Shown here piece after piece: positions 20,368 through 27,879 of a stretch of 64,000 nt of DNA (the first letter of the stretch is position 1; each line of letters opens with the position of its first letter). The notes under the pieces are model-generated. The model worked only from the letters and a program-made list of their open reading frames with translations. It had not been told where the DNA came from and did not search any database. Location of the stretch: NCBI GenBank assembly GCA_947588815.1, contig CANQAG010000003.1, forward strand, positions 58,360 through 122,359, given 5' to 3'. A program made the position numbers and the translations under genes. The stretch comes from an uncultured Bacilli bacterium (GTDB lineage: Bacteria > Bacillota_I > Bacilli_A > RFN20 > CAG-449).

Positions 20368-20396
20368 TTGACAGTTTATGATAAGTTTGATATAAA
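20368..20396 (+). promoter_or_regulatory. Strong sigma-A promoter of the O-antigen-ligase-like gene
   Basis: Perfect TTGACA, 17-bp spacer and TATAAA. Expected transcription start is near 20403, giving a leader of about 54 bases that contains the palindrome at 20420. Confidence 0.8.
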
Positions 20397-20419
20397 GTTG
20401 ATATGCAAAACTTGAAGGT

Positions 20420-20437
20420 CTAACTATATATAGTTAG
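20420..20437. promoter_or_regulatory. Perfect 18-bp palindrome in the leader (operator or RNA hairpin)
   Basis: CTAACTATATATAGTTAG is a perfect inverted repeat lying between the promoter and the AAGGAG ribosome site, about +17 to +34 of the transcript. It could be a repressor operator acting as a roadblock, or an RNA hairpin next to the ribosome site. No T-run follows, so it is not a terminator. Confidence 0.5.
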
Positions 20438-20456
20438 ATAAAAAGGAGTAGCTTTA

Positions 20457-21884
20457 ATGAAAATGTTTTTAGAAAAGAATAAACACATTATATCTTTAAG
20501 CGCGATTACAATAACGTTGTTTTTGTTTTGGCTTTTTTCTTTTTTATCAACTAAAAGCATTATTGATTCAAGAATAAGCGAACCTTTAGAAGGGGTAGCA
20601 TATATTTTATGCGGTATTGCTATCGGTGCTTTATTAATTTTTGTTGAAGATATGTTTTATACCATTTCAATTGCTGCTTTTTTTTCTTTCTTGACGGCAC
20701 AAATTTATGGACTTAAATCGATTCCGATTCCGTTAATTGTTTCTTTAGCGATTATTGTTGTCGGAATTATTGTTTCAAGCATTAAAAATCGATTTATCAT
20801 CAAACAAGGACCATTTTTCTCGGGAATTGTTGTTTTGGCTGTTGCATGTGTTTTAGGGGGATTGCTTAATTTTACAGATTCATATTGGATTCAATTGTTT
20901 GGAGTTCTTGCAATAGCTTTCGGAATAGCTTTTGTTTACATTTTCTTAACGTCGCATAAAAAAGTCGAATTTAAAGAACTTGCTTATATTTTTACGTTTT
21001 TAGCGGTATATATAAGCTTACAATGCTTTGTGTGCATTTTAACACAGCCCGATCCGCGTATGGGGTTGCTTAAAAAATGTATCAATCTTGGATGGGGTGT
21101 CGCTAATAATGTCGGGATGATATTATTGTTGATTTTACCATTTATTTTTTATTTATCGCATATTGAAAAGGGATCCAAAAAAATAGTTCTCACTTTCGTC
21201 TCATATTTGATTATATTGACAATTTATTTTACTTATTCACGAGGCGCTATTGTAAGTTTGATTTTAGAACTTATCGGTTTATTGGTATATCGCTATTTTA
21301 TCAGTGAAAATAAGCAAAAATATCTTGTTTTAAACGGTAGCATTATCGCTGGAATAATAATTTGTTTTACAATGTTTGCTATTATAAGACCAAGCGATCT
21401 TCAAATTATGATTGAAAACTTCTCTAATGGAATACACCTTGATAATTTAAATGGCCGATCTCCGATTTATGAGCAATTTTTTAATCAGTCTTTTGATCGC
21501 TTTGTTTTTGGCCATGGAATGTTTGCACCATTAGATTTTAGAGTCGATGTGGCGGAGGGACAGTATCAATGGGGACATGGAACTTTTATTCATACGTTTT
21601 ATACGATGGGATTTGTCGGTCTTCTTGCTTTGATTTTCCATTTATTTCAAAAGTATTATTATCTTTTCAAAGAGCATTCAGCGGTGACAATTTTTGTGGC
21701 AATCGGATTTTTAGGGTCAGGATTCTATGGATTGTTTGATGTTAGCTATTACTTTATCAGTTATATGATTTTATTGATGCTTATTTTAGCTTACGTTCCT
21801 ATCGATAATGCGTTTAAAGAGGGCGAAGATCCAATAAAGAGTAAATTAAAAAAATTATTCCTTAAACTAAGAAAGCACGATTAA
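20457..21884 (+). CDS. O-antigen ligase/polymerase-like membrane protein
   Basis: A 475-residue protein with about twelve hydrophobic segments and the short motif TYSRGAIVSL near residue 262, typical of the Wzy_C/O-antigen ligase family that joins or polymerises glycans on lipid carriers outside the membrane. A long extracytoplasmic loop with conserved-looking Arg and His (NGRSPIYEQFF, FGHGMFAP, WGHGTFIHTF) follows, as in that family. In a Gram-positive it probably acts on a surface polysaccharide or teichoic-type polymer. No glycosyltransferases lie nearby, so it is an orphan. Confidence 0.7.
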   Translation: MKMFLEKNKHIISLSAITITLFLFWLFSFLSTKSIIDSRISEPLEGVAYILCGIAIGALLIFVEDMFYTISIAAFFSFLTAQIYGLKSIPIPLIVSLAIIVVGIIVSSIKNRFIIKQGPFFSGIVVLAVACVLGGLLNFTDSYWIQLFGVLAIAFGIAFVYIFLTSHKKVEFKELAYIFTFLAVYISLQCFVCILTQPDPRMGLLKKCINLGWGVANNVGMILLLILPFIFYLSHIEKGSKKIVLTFVSYLIILTIYFTYSRGAIVSLILELIGLLVYRYFISENKQKYLVLNGSIIAGIIICFTMFAIIRPSDLQIMIENFSNGIHLDNLNGRSPIYEQFFNQSFDRFVFGHGMFAPLDFRVDVAEGQYQWGHGTFIHTFYTMGFVGLLALIFHLFQKYYYLFKEHSAVTIFVAIGFLGSGFYGLFDVSYYFISYMILLMLILAYVPIDNAFKEGEDPIKSKLKKLFLKLRKHD

Positions 21885-22162
21885 ATTTGCAAGAAAATAC
21901 TATATAAATAAAATTTTTACTAACTTTTGGTAATATGTTATATATTAATTCATTCTTTACTAAGTTTGCATTACTATATTAAAAAAATTCGATATTTAAA
22001 GGTAGGGTTTTTGAAAACTAAAAAACATACCATAAACAAGCAAAAACCATCAAAGTATACCTCAATGTTACTTTAAAGTATACTTTATAGTTACTTTTTT
22101 TGTAAACTTTAAAGCGAACTTTAAAATTAATAATTCATAAAATTTATTATTGATTTACTCCC

Positions 22163-22208
22163 AAAAAAAGAAAACCATGTCAAACTTTCCTATTTTTTAA
22201 TCAACGAG
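22163..22208. repeat. Imperfect direct repeat, left copy (partner at 23715-23765)
   Basis: Both copies share, in the same orientation, a run of seven A, G-AA, CAT, AAAC, TT, CTATTTTTT, then AA and GAG. They lie on either side of the broken ATPase gene. This could be a dispersed repeat family or the trace of an insertion; the similarity is partial and in AT-rich DNA. Confidence 0.4.
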
Positions 22209-22281
22209 TTTTTATTGTAATTAAAATTTAATCGAAAAAATCGTAAAAGAGTTGATTAGTATTTCCTTTTTATTTCAACAA

Positions 22282-22331
22282 TATCGTTAAAATAAATCTT
22301 TGTTTTATCGTTAAAATAAATAATTCTTATG
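22282..22331. repeat. Two direct copies of a 16-bp sequence
   Basis: TATCGTTAAAATAAAT occurs at 22282-22297 and again, identical, at 22316-22331, 34 bp apart, just after the 3' end of the ATPase gene. Function unknown; it may be a protein-binding pair or a small duplication. Confidence 0.6.
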
Positions 22332-22377
22332 AATTACTTTCAGAATAATAAATTCTTTTTTTACAAGAATTATATAT

Positions 22378-23646
22378 CTAATCTTTAATAAACATTGTCA
22401 AATATAATGGAAAACATTTATATTTTGGATTAGAACAATTAACATTGTTCATGGATAATTTGATTCCATATTCTAAGTTTTGCTTTTCTATAACATTAAG
22501 TAAACTTTTTGATTTAGTATTTGTTCCAGCTTTTACTTCAATCGGTACAATTTTATCATCTAGTGAAACTACAAAATCAATTTCTAAACGATCATCACGA
22601 CGATAATAATAAGGAATTAAGCCATTACAAACAAGAATTTGAGCAATAACATTTTCAAACAAAGCCCCTTTAAAGATTCCTATTTCACCAGCTAATATCT
22701 TTCCTTGTAGATTTTTACCACCATACATAGCTAGTAATAAACCAGTATCCATGAAATATAATTTGAAACAAGATTTATCTTGATATGCTCTTAAAGGAAT
22801 ATCAAATGTTTTCAAACGATATATTTTATTAATTAGCCCAGCATCTTCAATCCATTGGATACTAGAATAATAACGGCTTGATTTACCTCCAGTTTTAAGC
22901 AAGTTATATTGAAATTTTTTATTATCCATTGCTAATTGATCAGGAATCGAATTATAACATTCTCTAACTCTTTCTTTGACTAAACTTGTCGAATATTTAG
23001 CAATATCTTTGCTATAGTTATCAATAATTGCTTGTTGTTTTTTAACTACTAGTCCAATATTATTAGTTTCTATAAAGGTTTGTACTACTTCTGGCATACC
23101 GCCAACAACAATATACTGTAAAAATAAATTATTATAAACATTATGTAATCCTTCTGGTACCATTTGTTCGTTTTTATAATATTCTTCAAGATCTTTAATA
23201 TGACTATCCTTATATTTATTGGCCCATAAGAATTCTTTAAATGACAAGGGTTTTAAATATATTGTTTCAACATAACCTACCGGATATGATGATACACTAT
23301 TTAAAGTAACACCAAGCATCGAACCTGTAGCAATTACATCATAATTACCATCTTGAGCAAATGATTTTAAGGCTGTTATGGCTCTTAGGCATTTTTGAAC
23401 TTCATCTAAAAATATAAGAGTTCTCTTAGGAATTATTATATTATCAACATCGTAAGCCGATAATCGCTTTAGAAGTTGTTTAATAGTTAAATTGTCTTCA
23501 AATATTTTATTACCATTATCATCAATTTCAAAATTTACTTCAAAAATATTGTCATAAAATTTTTTAGCAAATTCTCTAACTAAATAAGTCTTTCCCACTT
23601 GCCTAGGGCCATAAATAATTAATGGTTTTGAGATAGTATCACAACT
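22378..23646 (-). pseudogene. AAA+ ATPase with DUF4143 domain, 5' end broken
   Basis: The frame encodes most of an ATPase of the AAA_14/DUF4143 type: Walker A GPRQVGKT, Walker B TLIFLDEVQK, sensor ATGSMLG, then DUF4143 with KLYFMDTGLLL and a nuclease-like REIDFV-type ending (RLEIDFVVSLDDKIVPIEVKA). The only in-frame start codon is a GTG inside the Walker A; upstream, codons for PLIIYGPRQ are still present but a TGA at 23647 cuts the frame, and no ATG, GTG or TTG lies between. So the roughly 25-30 N-terminal residues expected in this family are missing. Members are often orphan or toxin-like genes of unclear role. Probably decayed. Confidence 0.75.
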
Positions 23647-23724
23647 TCAAAAAAGTGGCAATTAGATATTAAAAATTCTTCAAAAAAAAGGAAAATCTTG
23701 TATTAAAGTACTTCAAAAAAAGGA
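23644..23724. repeat. Three copies of a CTTCAAAAAA(A)GG-type motif
   Basis: On the plus strand CTTCAAAAAAGTGG (near 23645), CTTCAAAAAAAAGG (near 23678) and CTTCAAAAAAAGG (near 23711) are spaced 33 bp apart, directly before the broken start of the ATPase gene. The regular spacing suggests a short tandem duplication that may have destroyed the gene's start. Confidence 0.6.
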
Positions 23725-23765
23725 AATCATACCAAACATTTCTATTTTTTCTTTTAACCAATGAG
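23715..23765. repeat. Imperfect direct repeat, right copy (partner at 22163-22208)
   Basis: Second copy of the repeat flanking the ATPase pseudogene; it overlaps the last CTTCAAAAAAA copy. On the minus strand a short frame here could encode a peptide containing HWLKEKIEMFG, possibly a relic of the lost N-terminus, but it has no start codon and this is uncertain. Confidence 0.4.
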
Positions 23766-23885
23766 CTATGTCAACAATTTTTACTCCTTAATATAAATAA
23801 TCATTTTTAGATGTTTTTCACAACCCGCTATAAAAAGAAAAAAATCGTTCTATTATTTTTTATAATAGAACGAGATTCTCTTTCC

Positions 23886-24258
23886 TGGTGGAGGTGACGG
23901 GAATTGAACCCGCGTCCGAAGATCGCCACATGTATAGTCCTACAACTTAGTTTACTGCTAATGTTCATCTAAGCTAAGAACAGTAAACGAATCTAACTTA
24001 GACTAACCTATAATGTTTTCGTAATGATCTTATAGATATCGAACATTCTTATTCTCTCTTTTTACGCCATCCTTTCACTTAGAGACCCAGCAAAAGGTGA
24101 CGGCTTGCTTCCCGAATTATGGGACTCAATTTGAGGCTAATTAAGCAGCGAAAGCAAATGATTGTGTTCTGTTGCCGTTTATAGGCTTGTGGTCTTTGAC
24201 GCGACCAACCGGTTGCACTGTACATTCTGCGTATCCCCGTCGAAACCGGAACACCCCC
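23886..24258 (-). ncRNA. ssrA: Transfer-messenger RNA (tmRNA)
   Basis: The minus strand begins GGGGGTGTTCCGGTTTCGACG and ends with a tRNA-like part, GGTTCAATTCCCG and CACCTCCACCA, with the CCA encoded. The 5' GGGGGTG pairs with the 3' CACCTCC to form the acceptor. The tag reading frame ends NGNRTQSFAFAA before TAA, giving the degradation signal FAA-type end recognised by ClpXP/Lon; the resume codon upstream was not fixed. tmRNA with SmpB rescues stalled ribosomes. Confidence 0.95.
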
Positions 24259-24266
24259 ATGTAAAT

Positions 24267-24272
24267 AGTATA
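24267..24272 (-). promoter_or_regulatory. -10 box of ssrA
   Basis: TATACT on the minus strand, 8 bp before the expected first G of tmRNA. No convincing -35 box was seen. Confidence 0.5.
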
Positions 24273-24401
24273 CCTTCTTTAAAAAGGCTATATAAGTATA
24301 ACAAGCACTAATTTACTTAGCAAGATATAATTTTATACGTTTTTGCTAAAGAACCTTAAATCTTTAATATTTTACTACCTTTTACTTTGCAGTTTAACTA
24401 T

Positions 24402-24431
24402 TTGACAAACAGGAAGATTAAATAGTAAACT
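24402..24431 (+). promoter_or_regulatory. Sigma-A promoter for the 24456 gene
   Basis: Perfect TTGACA, 18-bp spacer and TAAACT, 24 bp before the ATG. The same TAAACT -10 occurs before rplK. Confidence 0.6.
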
Positions 24432-24455
24432 TGGTATGAAAGGTAGGAATACAAA

Positions 24456-24707
24456 ATGTTGGAATATAAATTTGACACGCAACTATTGATTGAAGGAAAA
24501 GGATTAGACGAAGATAAGATTAACGATTACATTACCGAAAATTTTAAAGGCGATTGCCTTTTGGCTGTTGGTGATGATGAACTTATTAAGATTCATTTTC
24601 ATACAAATGAACCTTGGAAAGTGCTTGAATATTGTGCGTCTTTAGGCGAAATTTACGATATCGTAGTCGAAAATATGGAACGTCAATCAAACGGATTAAA
24701 AGGCTAA
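24456..24707 (+). CDS. Small protein resembling the middle/C-terminal domain of FakA-type DAK2 proteins
   Basis: An 83-residue protein with GDCLLAVGDDELIKIHFHTNEPWKVLEY and VVENMERQ. These match the part of FakA (fatty-acid kinase subunit; YloV) that follows the DAK2 nucleotide-binding domain, including the IHFHTN motif. The kinase domain itself is absent, so no phosphotransfer is expected from this protein alone. Own promoter, GGTAGGAAT ribosome site, and only 5 bp before the glycosylase gene. A regulatory or adaptor role, or a fixed gene fragment, are both possible. Confidence 0.6.
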   Translation: MLEYKFDTQLLIEGKGLDEDKINDYITENFKGDCLLAVGDDELIKIHFHTNEPWKVLEYCASLGEIYDIVVENMERQSNGLKG

Positions 24708-24712
24708 TTGGG

Positions 24713-25204
24713 ATGTTATATAAAAATGTTACCCATGGATTTCCACCGGTAATAGATAAAGATTCTAAAATATTAATATTAGGAAGTTTTCCCTCGGTTA
24801 AATCGAGAGCGGAAAACTTCTTTTATATGCACCCTAATAATCGTTTTTATGCGATGTTGGAAAAAGTTTATGGCGATAACTTTACAGAGCGACAAATTGC
24901 GACAAAAGTAAAGTTACTAAAAAATAATCATATCGCTTTATATGATATGGTGGAACAATGTGACATTGTTGATTCAAAAGATCAAGAAATTACTAATGTG
25001 AAAGTGACGGATATTCCCTTGATGATAAAAGGAACCAATATCGAAAAAATTATTTTAAACGGAAAAAAAGCTTATGAACTTTTTTTAGAGTATTATTCTT
25101 CGCTAGGGAAAAAATTTTATTATCTTCCTTCGACATCTTCAAGTAACGCGAGATATAGCCTTGATATGTTGGTTGGTATTTATCGAAAGATTCTCGATGA
25201 TTAA
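24713..25204 (+). CDS. DNA-deoxyinosine glycosylase
   Basis: About 163 residues of the uracil-DNA-glycosylase superfamily, hypoxanthine-DNA-glycosylase branch: ILILGSFPSVKSRAE near the N-terminus, MHPNNRFYAML, IALYDMVEQCD, and LPSTSSSNAR near the C-terminus, which corresponds to the catalytic loop region. It removes deaminated adenine from DNA. The chosen ATG at 24713 gives the usual MLYKNVTHGFPPV start; a longer in-frame start would run through the upstream gene. The ribosome site is weak, suggesting coupling to the upstream gene. Confidence 0.8.
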   Translation: MLYKNVTHGFPPVIDKDSKILILGSFPSVKSRAENFFYMHPNNRFYAMLEKVYGDNFTERQIATKVKLLKNNHIALYDMVEQCDIVDSKDQEITNVKVTDIPLMIKGTNIEKIILNGKKAYELFLEYYSSLGKKFYYLPSTSSSNARYSLDMLVGIYRKILDD

Positions 25205-25269
25205 ATTGAGCTCTTTTAAATATCCATGAAACAAGATAAAATAATATTGTCTAAAAAGAGAGGTAAGTT

Positions 25270-26238
25270 ATGGCAATTGTCGGAATCGATATTGGTGGTA
25301 TGTCCATTAAACTAGGCATTGTATCCATCGAAGGAAAAATTTTAGAGAAAATCAATTTTAAAGTCGACTATAAAAAATTATCTAGCGACCAAGTAATTGA
25401 AATGATTAAAGATCATATTTTGATGCTTTTAGATAAAAGCAAGTTCAGTAAAAATGATCTTGAAGGGATCGGAATCGGATGTCCGGGAGCAATAAATGCC
25501 CCTAAAGGAGTTGTCGACTATGCGAATAACCTCGGATGGGTTAAAGTGCCGCTCGTTGCAAAACTCAAAGAACATTTCAATGTTCCGATTTATATCTCAA
25601 ATGATGCAAATGTCGCTGCTTTAGGCGAAGCGATTTACGGATCTGGCAAGCAATATAATAATTCGGTGATGATTACTCTTGGAACCGGGGTCGGAGGCGG
25701 AATTGTCATTGATCATCGTTTGTTTGAAGGAAATGAAGGCAAAGGTGCTGAACTCGGTCATATGGTAATTGAAGTCGATGGCAAAGAATGTTCTTGTGGA
25801 CGCAGGGGTTGCTTTGAAGCTTACTCTTCGGCAACTGCGCTTATTGAAAGCACGAAAAAAGCAATGATAGAAAATCCAACTTCTCAAATGTGGCAAGAAG
25901 TTGCCGGAGATTTAAATAAAGTGGATGGTAAATTGGCGTTTGAATATTATAAAAAAGGCGATTTGGTAGCTAAAGAAGTTATCGACAATTATATTCATTA
26001 TTTAGGAGAAGGATTATTAAATATTTGTAATATTTTTAGACCGGAAGCGATTCTTTTAGGCGGCGGTATTTCCGCCCAAAAAGATTGTCTTTTAAATCTA
26101 TTAGAACCATATTTGGAAGCGCGATTCTATGGTTATCGGCAAAGTCCGAAAGTCGCTCTTAAAATTGCAACTTTAGGAAATGATGCCGGAATTATCGGCG
26201 CGGCGGCGTTAGTTCTTCAAAATGCCATCGTCAAATAA
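25270..26238 (+). CDS. glcK: ROK-family glucokinase
   Basis: A 322-residue sugar kinase. N-terminal phosphate motif GIDIGGMSIKLGI, ATP/substrate region SNDANVAALGEA and TLGTGVGGGIVID, ExGH motif ELGHMVIE, and the ROK zinc motif CSCGRRGCFEAYSS are all present. It phosphorylates glucose to glucose-6-phosphate with ATP. AGAGAGG precedes the ATG. Enolase downstream completes a glycolytic theme, but they are not one operon. Confidence 0.9.
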   Translation: MAIVGIDIGGMSIKLGIVSIEGKILEKINFKVDYKKLSSDQVIEMIKDHILMLLDKSKFSKNDLEGIGIGCPGAINAPKGVVDYANNLGWVKVPLVAKLKEHFNVPIYISNDANVAALGEAIYGSGKQYNNSVMITLGTGVGGGIVIDHRLFEGNEGKGAELGHMVIEVDGKECSCGRRGCFEAYSSATALIESTKKAMIENPTSQMWQEVAGDLNKVDGKLAFEYYKKGDLVAKEVIDNYIHYLGEGLLNICNIFRPEAILLGGGISAQKDCLLNLLEPYLEARFYGYRQSPKVALKIATLGNDAGIIGAAALVLQNAIVK

Positions 26239-26274
26239 AAAGTAATTAAATCATAAATGAAGTACAATAAAACA

Positions 26275-26300
26275 AAAAAGAGGGTTTTTAACCCTCTTTA
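26275..26300. terminator. Terminator between glcK and ferredoxin genes
   Basis: AAAGAGGGTT, TTT, AACCCTCTTT forms a 10-bp stem. The T-run is better on the minus strand (after the ferredoxin gene), weaker after glcK. Confidence 0.75.
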
Positions 26301-26387
26301 TACTACCTTTAAATATAGATTATTGGTAGAAGATTTAAGCGGAGTGAAAATTAATTTTTTGCTTGCCGCTTGACTGTATTGGGTCTA

Positions 26388-26591
26388 TTATTTGACCTCA
26401 ATGGCCTGAACCGGGCAAGATTCAGCAGCTTCATTAACGCTAGCTTCTAATTCTTCTGGGAGTTCGGTTTCATTGCCTAAAATGTTTTCTGCTAAACCAT
26501 CATCGCCGAATCCAAAGACCGCTGGTGCAATTGAAGTGCAAAGACCACAACCGACACAAACAGCTTTGTTAACTGCACATTTCTTTGCCAT
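26388..26591 (-). CDS. Small [4Fe-4S] ferredoxin
   Basis: A 67-residue electron carrier with one cluster motif, CVGCGLC at residues 12-18 and the partner CP near residue 58 (CPVQAIEV), and an acidic body. The start was set at the ATG preceded by AAGGAGG; a longer frame upstream begins without a ribosome site. Single-cluster ferredoxins of this kind serve low-potential electron transfer in anaerobes. Monocistronic, convergent with glcK. Confidence 0.92.
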   Translation of the reverse strand: MAKKCAVNKAVCVGCGLCTSIAPAVFGFGDDGLAENILGNETELPEELEASVNEAAESCPVQAIEVK

Positions 26592-26836
26592 ATATGTATC
26601 CTCCTTGAATAATACGCCATTATTATATAGCCGTTGATCTTTTTTTTCAATCATTAAATGTGGATATATCAAAGCTACAATTATTAAAAATTTTTATTAG
26701 ATATCAAAATTGAAGAAATAAAAAGTTTTTATTCAATGTTAACTTTAGTATGGAAAAAAGACTTTTTATTTAACACAATTATTCTATGATTTTACAACTA
26801 GTTTGGATACAATATAAAAGGAGGTTTGGAGCAAAT

Positions 26837-27205
26837 ATGGAAGAAGAAACACGAGTTGTTAAATTTCAAAAACTGCGTGAAGATATTTCGCGAATGGATA
26901 AAACTCCAAACAGCAATTTTCCTTTTCAAGAACAACACGATGAGAATTTAGAAGACATTCCAATGAGTGGTGAAGATTTACAAAAAGCGCACATAAAAAG
27001 AAACACTTTATCAATCTCACTTAATCAAATTATTAATGCATATGATGAATATACAACGATGACCGAGAAAAAAACTCTTAGTGAACTTGAAAAAGAAAGA
27101 CGCAAAACCGCTCATAAAGCGTTATTAAAAAAAATTTTAATAATATTACCGATTGTAATCCTTGTGATTGCTTTGGTGGTGTTGTTGATGATTAGTTGGA
27201 GGTAG
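26837..27205 (+). CDS. Tail-anchored hypothetical protein
   Basis: A 122-residue protein, hydrophilic and charged for 95 residues (including a Lys/Glu-rich helix near 80-95) with a single C-terminal membrane segment rich in Ile, Leu and Val. No family recognised. Start chosen at ATG after GGAGC; an upstream in-frame ATG at 26786 lacks a ribosome site. It ends 2 bp before cmk and so likely shares a transcript with cmk-der-gpsA. A role in anchoring or division is possible but not supported. Confidence 0.75.
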   Translation: MEEETRVVKFQKLREDISRMDKTPNSNFPFQEQHDENLEDIPMSGEDLQKAHIKRNTLSISLNQIINAYDEYTTMTEKKTLSELEKERRKTAHKALLKKILIILPIVILVIALVVLLMISWR

Positions 27206-27207
27206 TT

Positions 27208-27879
27208 ATGTTAGTAACAGTCGCAATCGATGGACCGGCTGCAGCCGGGAAATCGACAATCGCTAAAAAAGTCGCCGAAAAACTTGGCTATGTTTATATT
27301 GACACGGGCGCCATGTATCGCTGTGTAACTCTTTTGGCTCTTCAAAAAGGCGTCGACCCACAAGATGAAAAAGCGGTTGAACAACTGCTTCCTGAAATCA
27401 ATATCGATATGAAACCTAATCATGTCGTGTTACTTAATGGTCATGATGTGAGTAAAGATATCCGCTCTCGTAATGTGGCAGATAATGTTTCCTATGTTGC
27501 TTCTTATAAAAACATTCGACTCTTTTTAGTAGACTTACAAAGAAAGTTAGCTAAAAATGTTTCCGTTGTGATGGATGGAAGGGATATTGGAACATATGTT
27601 TTACCGGATGCGAATGTTAAAATTTTTCAAGTCGCTTCTGTCGCTACGCGGGCTCAAAGAAGATATAAAGAAAATCTAGAAAAAGGCATTAAGTGTACTT
27701 TAGAAGAGGTTGAAGAAGAATTAAAAAAAAGAGATTATATCGATTCTCATCGTTCTTTTGCACCGCTTAAACAAGCTGATGACGCCTATATGTTAGATAC
27801 ATCTTATATGTCTATAGATGAAGTTGTTACTAAAGTGATAGATATCATTCACATGAAGATTGGAGAGCAAAATGGCTAG
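27208..27879 (+). CDS. cmk: Cytidylate kinase
   Basis: A 223-residue nucleoside monophosphate kinase. P-loop IDGPAAAGKSTIAK at the N-terminus, DTGAMYRCVTLLAL, MDGRDIGTYVLPDA near 130, and the LID region RAQRRYKEN. It phosphorylates CMP and dCMP to the diphosphates. TTGGAGG lies 6 bp before the ATG. The cmk-der pair is common in Firmicutes; here the stop overlaps the der start by 8 bp. Confidence 0.95.
   Translation: MLVTVAIDGPAAAGKSTIAKKVAEKLGYVYIDTGAMYRCVTLLALQKGVDPQDEKAVEQLLPEINIDMKPNHVVLLNGHDVSKDIRSRNVADNVSYVASYKNIRLFLVDLQRKLAKNVSVVMDGRDIGTYVLPDANVKIFQVASVATRAQRRYKENLEKGIKCTLEEVEEELKKRDYIDSHRSFAPLKQADDAYMLDTSYMSIDEVVTKVIDIIHMKIGEQNG

Larger units (their letters stand above)
21885..22377. 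other. AT-rich intergenic stretch with short repeats, no gene seen
   Basis: About 490 bp without a credible ORF. It holds nested palindromes at 22067-22085 (TTACTTTAAAGTATACTTT, followed by further ACTTTAAA copies), a 16-bp direct repeat, and one copy of a longer imperfect repeat that recurs beyond the ATPase gene. These are listed separately. No transposase remnant or tRNA was recognised. Confidence 0.6.

Noticed and set aside
22378-23765. Insertion sequence or transposon
   Set aside because: The gene is an ATPase with a DUF4143 domain, not a transposase, and no terminal inverted repeats were found; the flanking similarity is only partial.
23886-24258. tRNA gene for the GGTTCAATTCCCG signature
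   Set aside because: The signature belongs to the tRNA-like end of tmRNA; the 5' tmRNA start and tag frame are both present. No free-standing tRNA gene was seen in the window.
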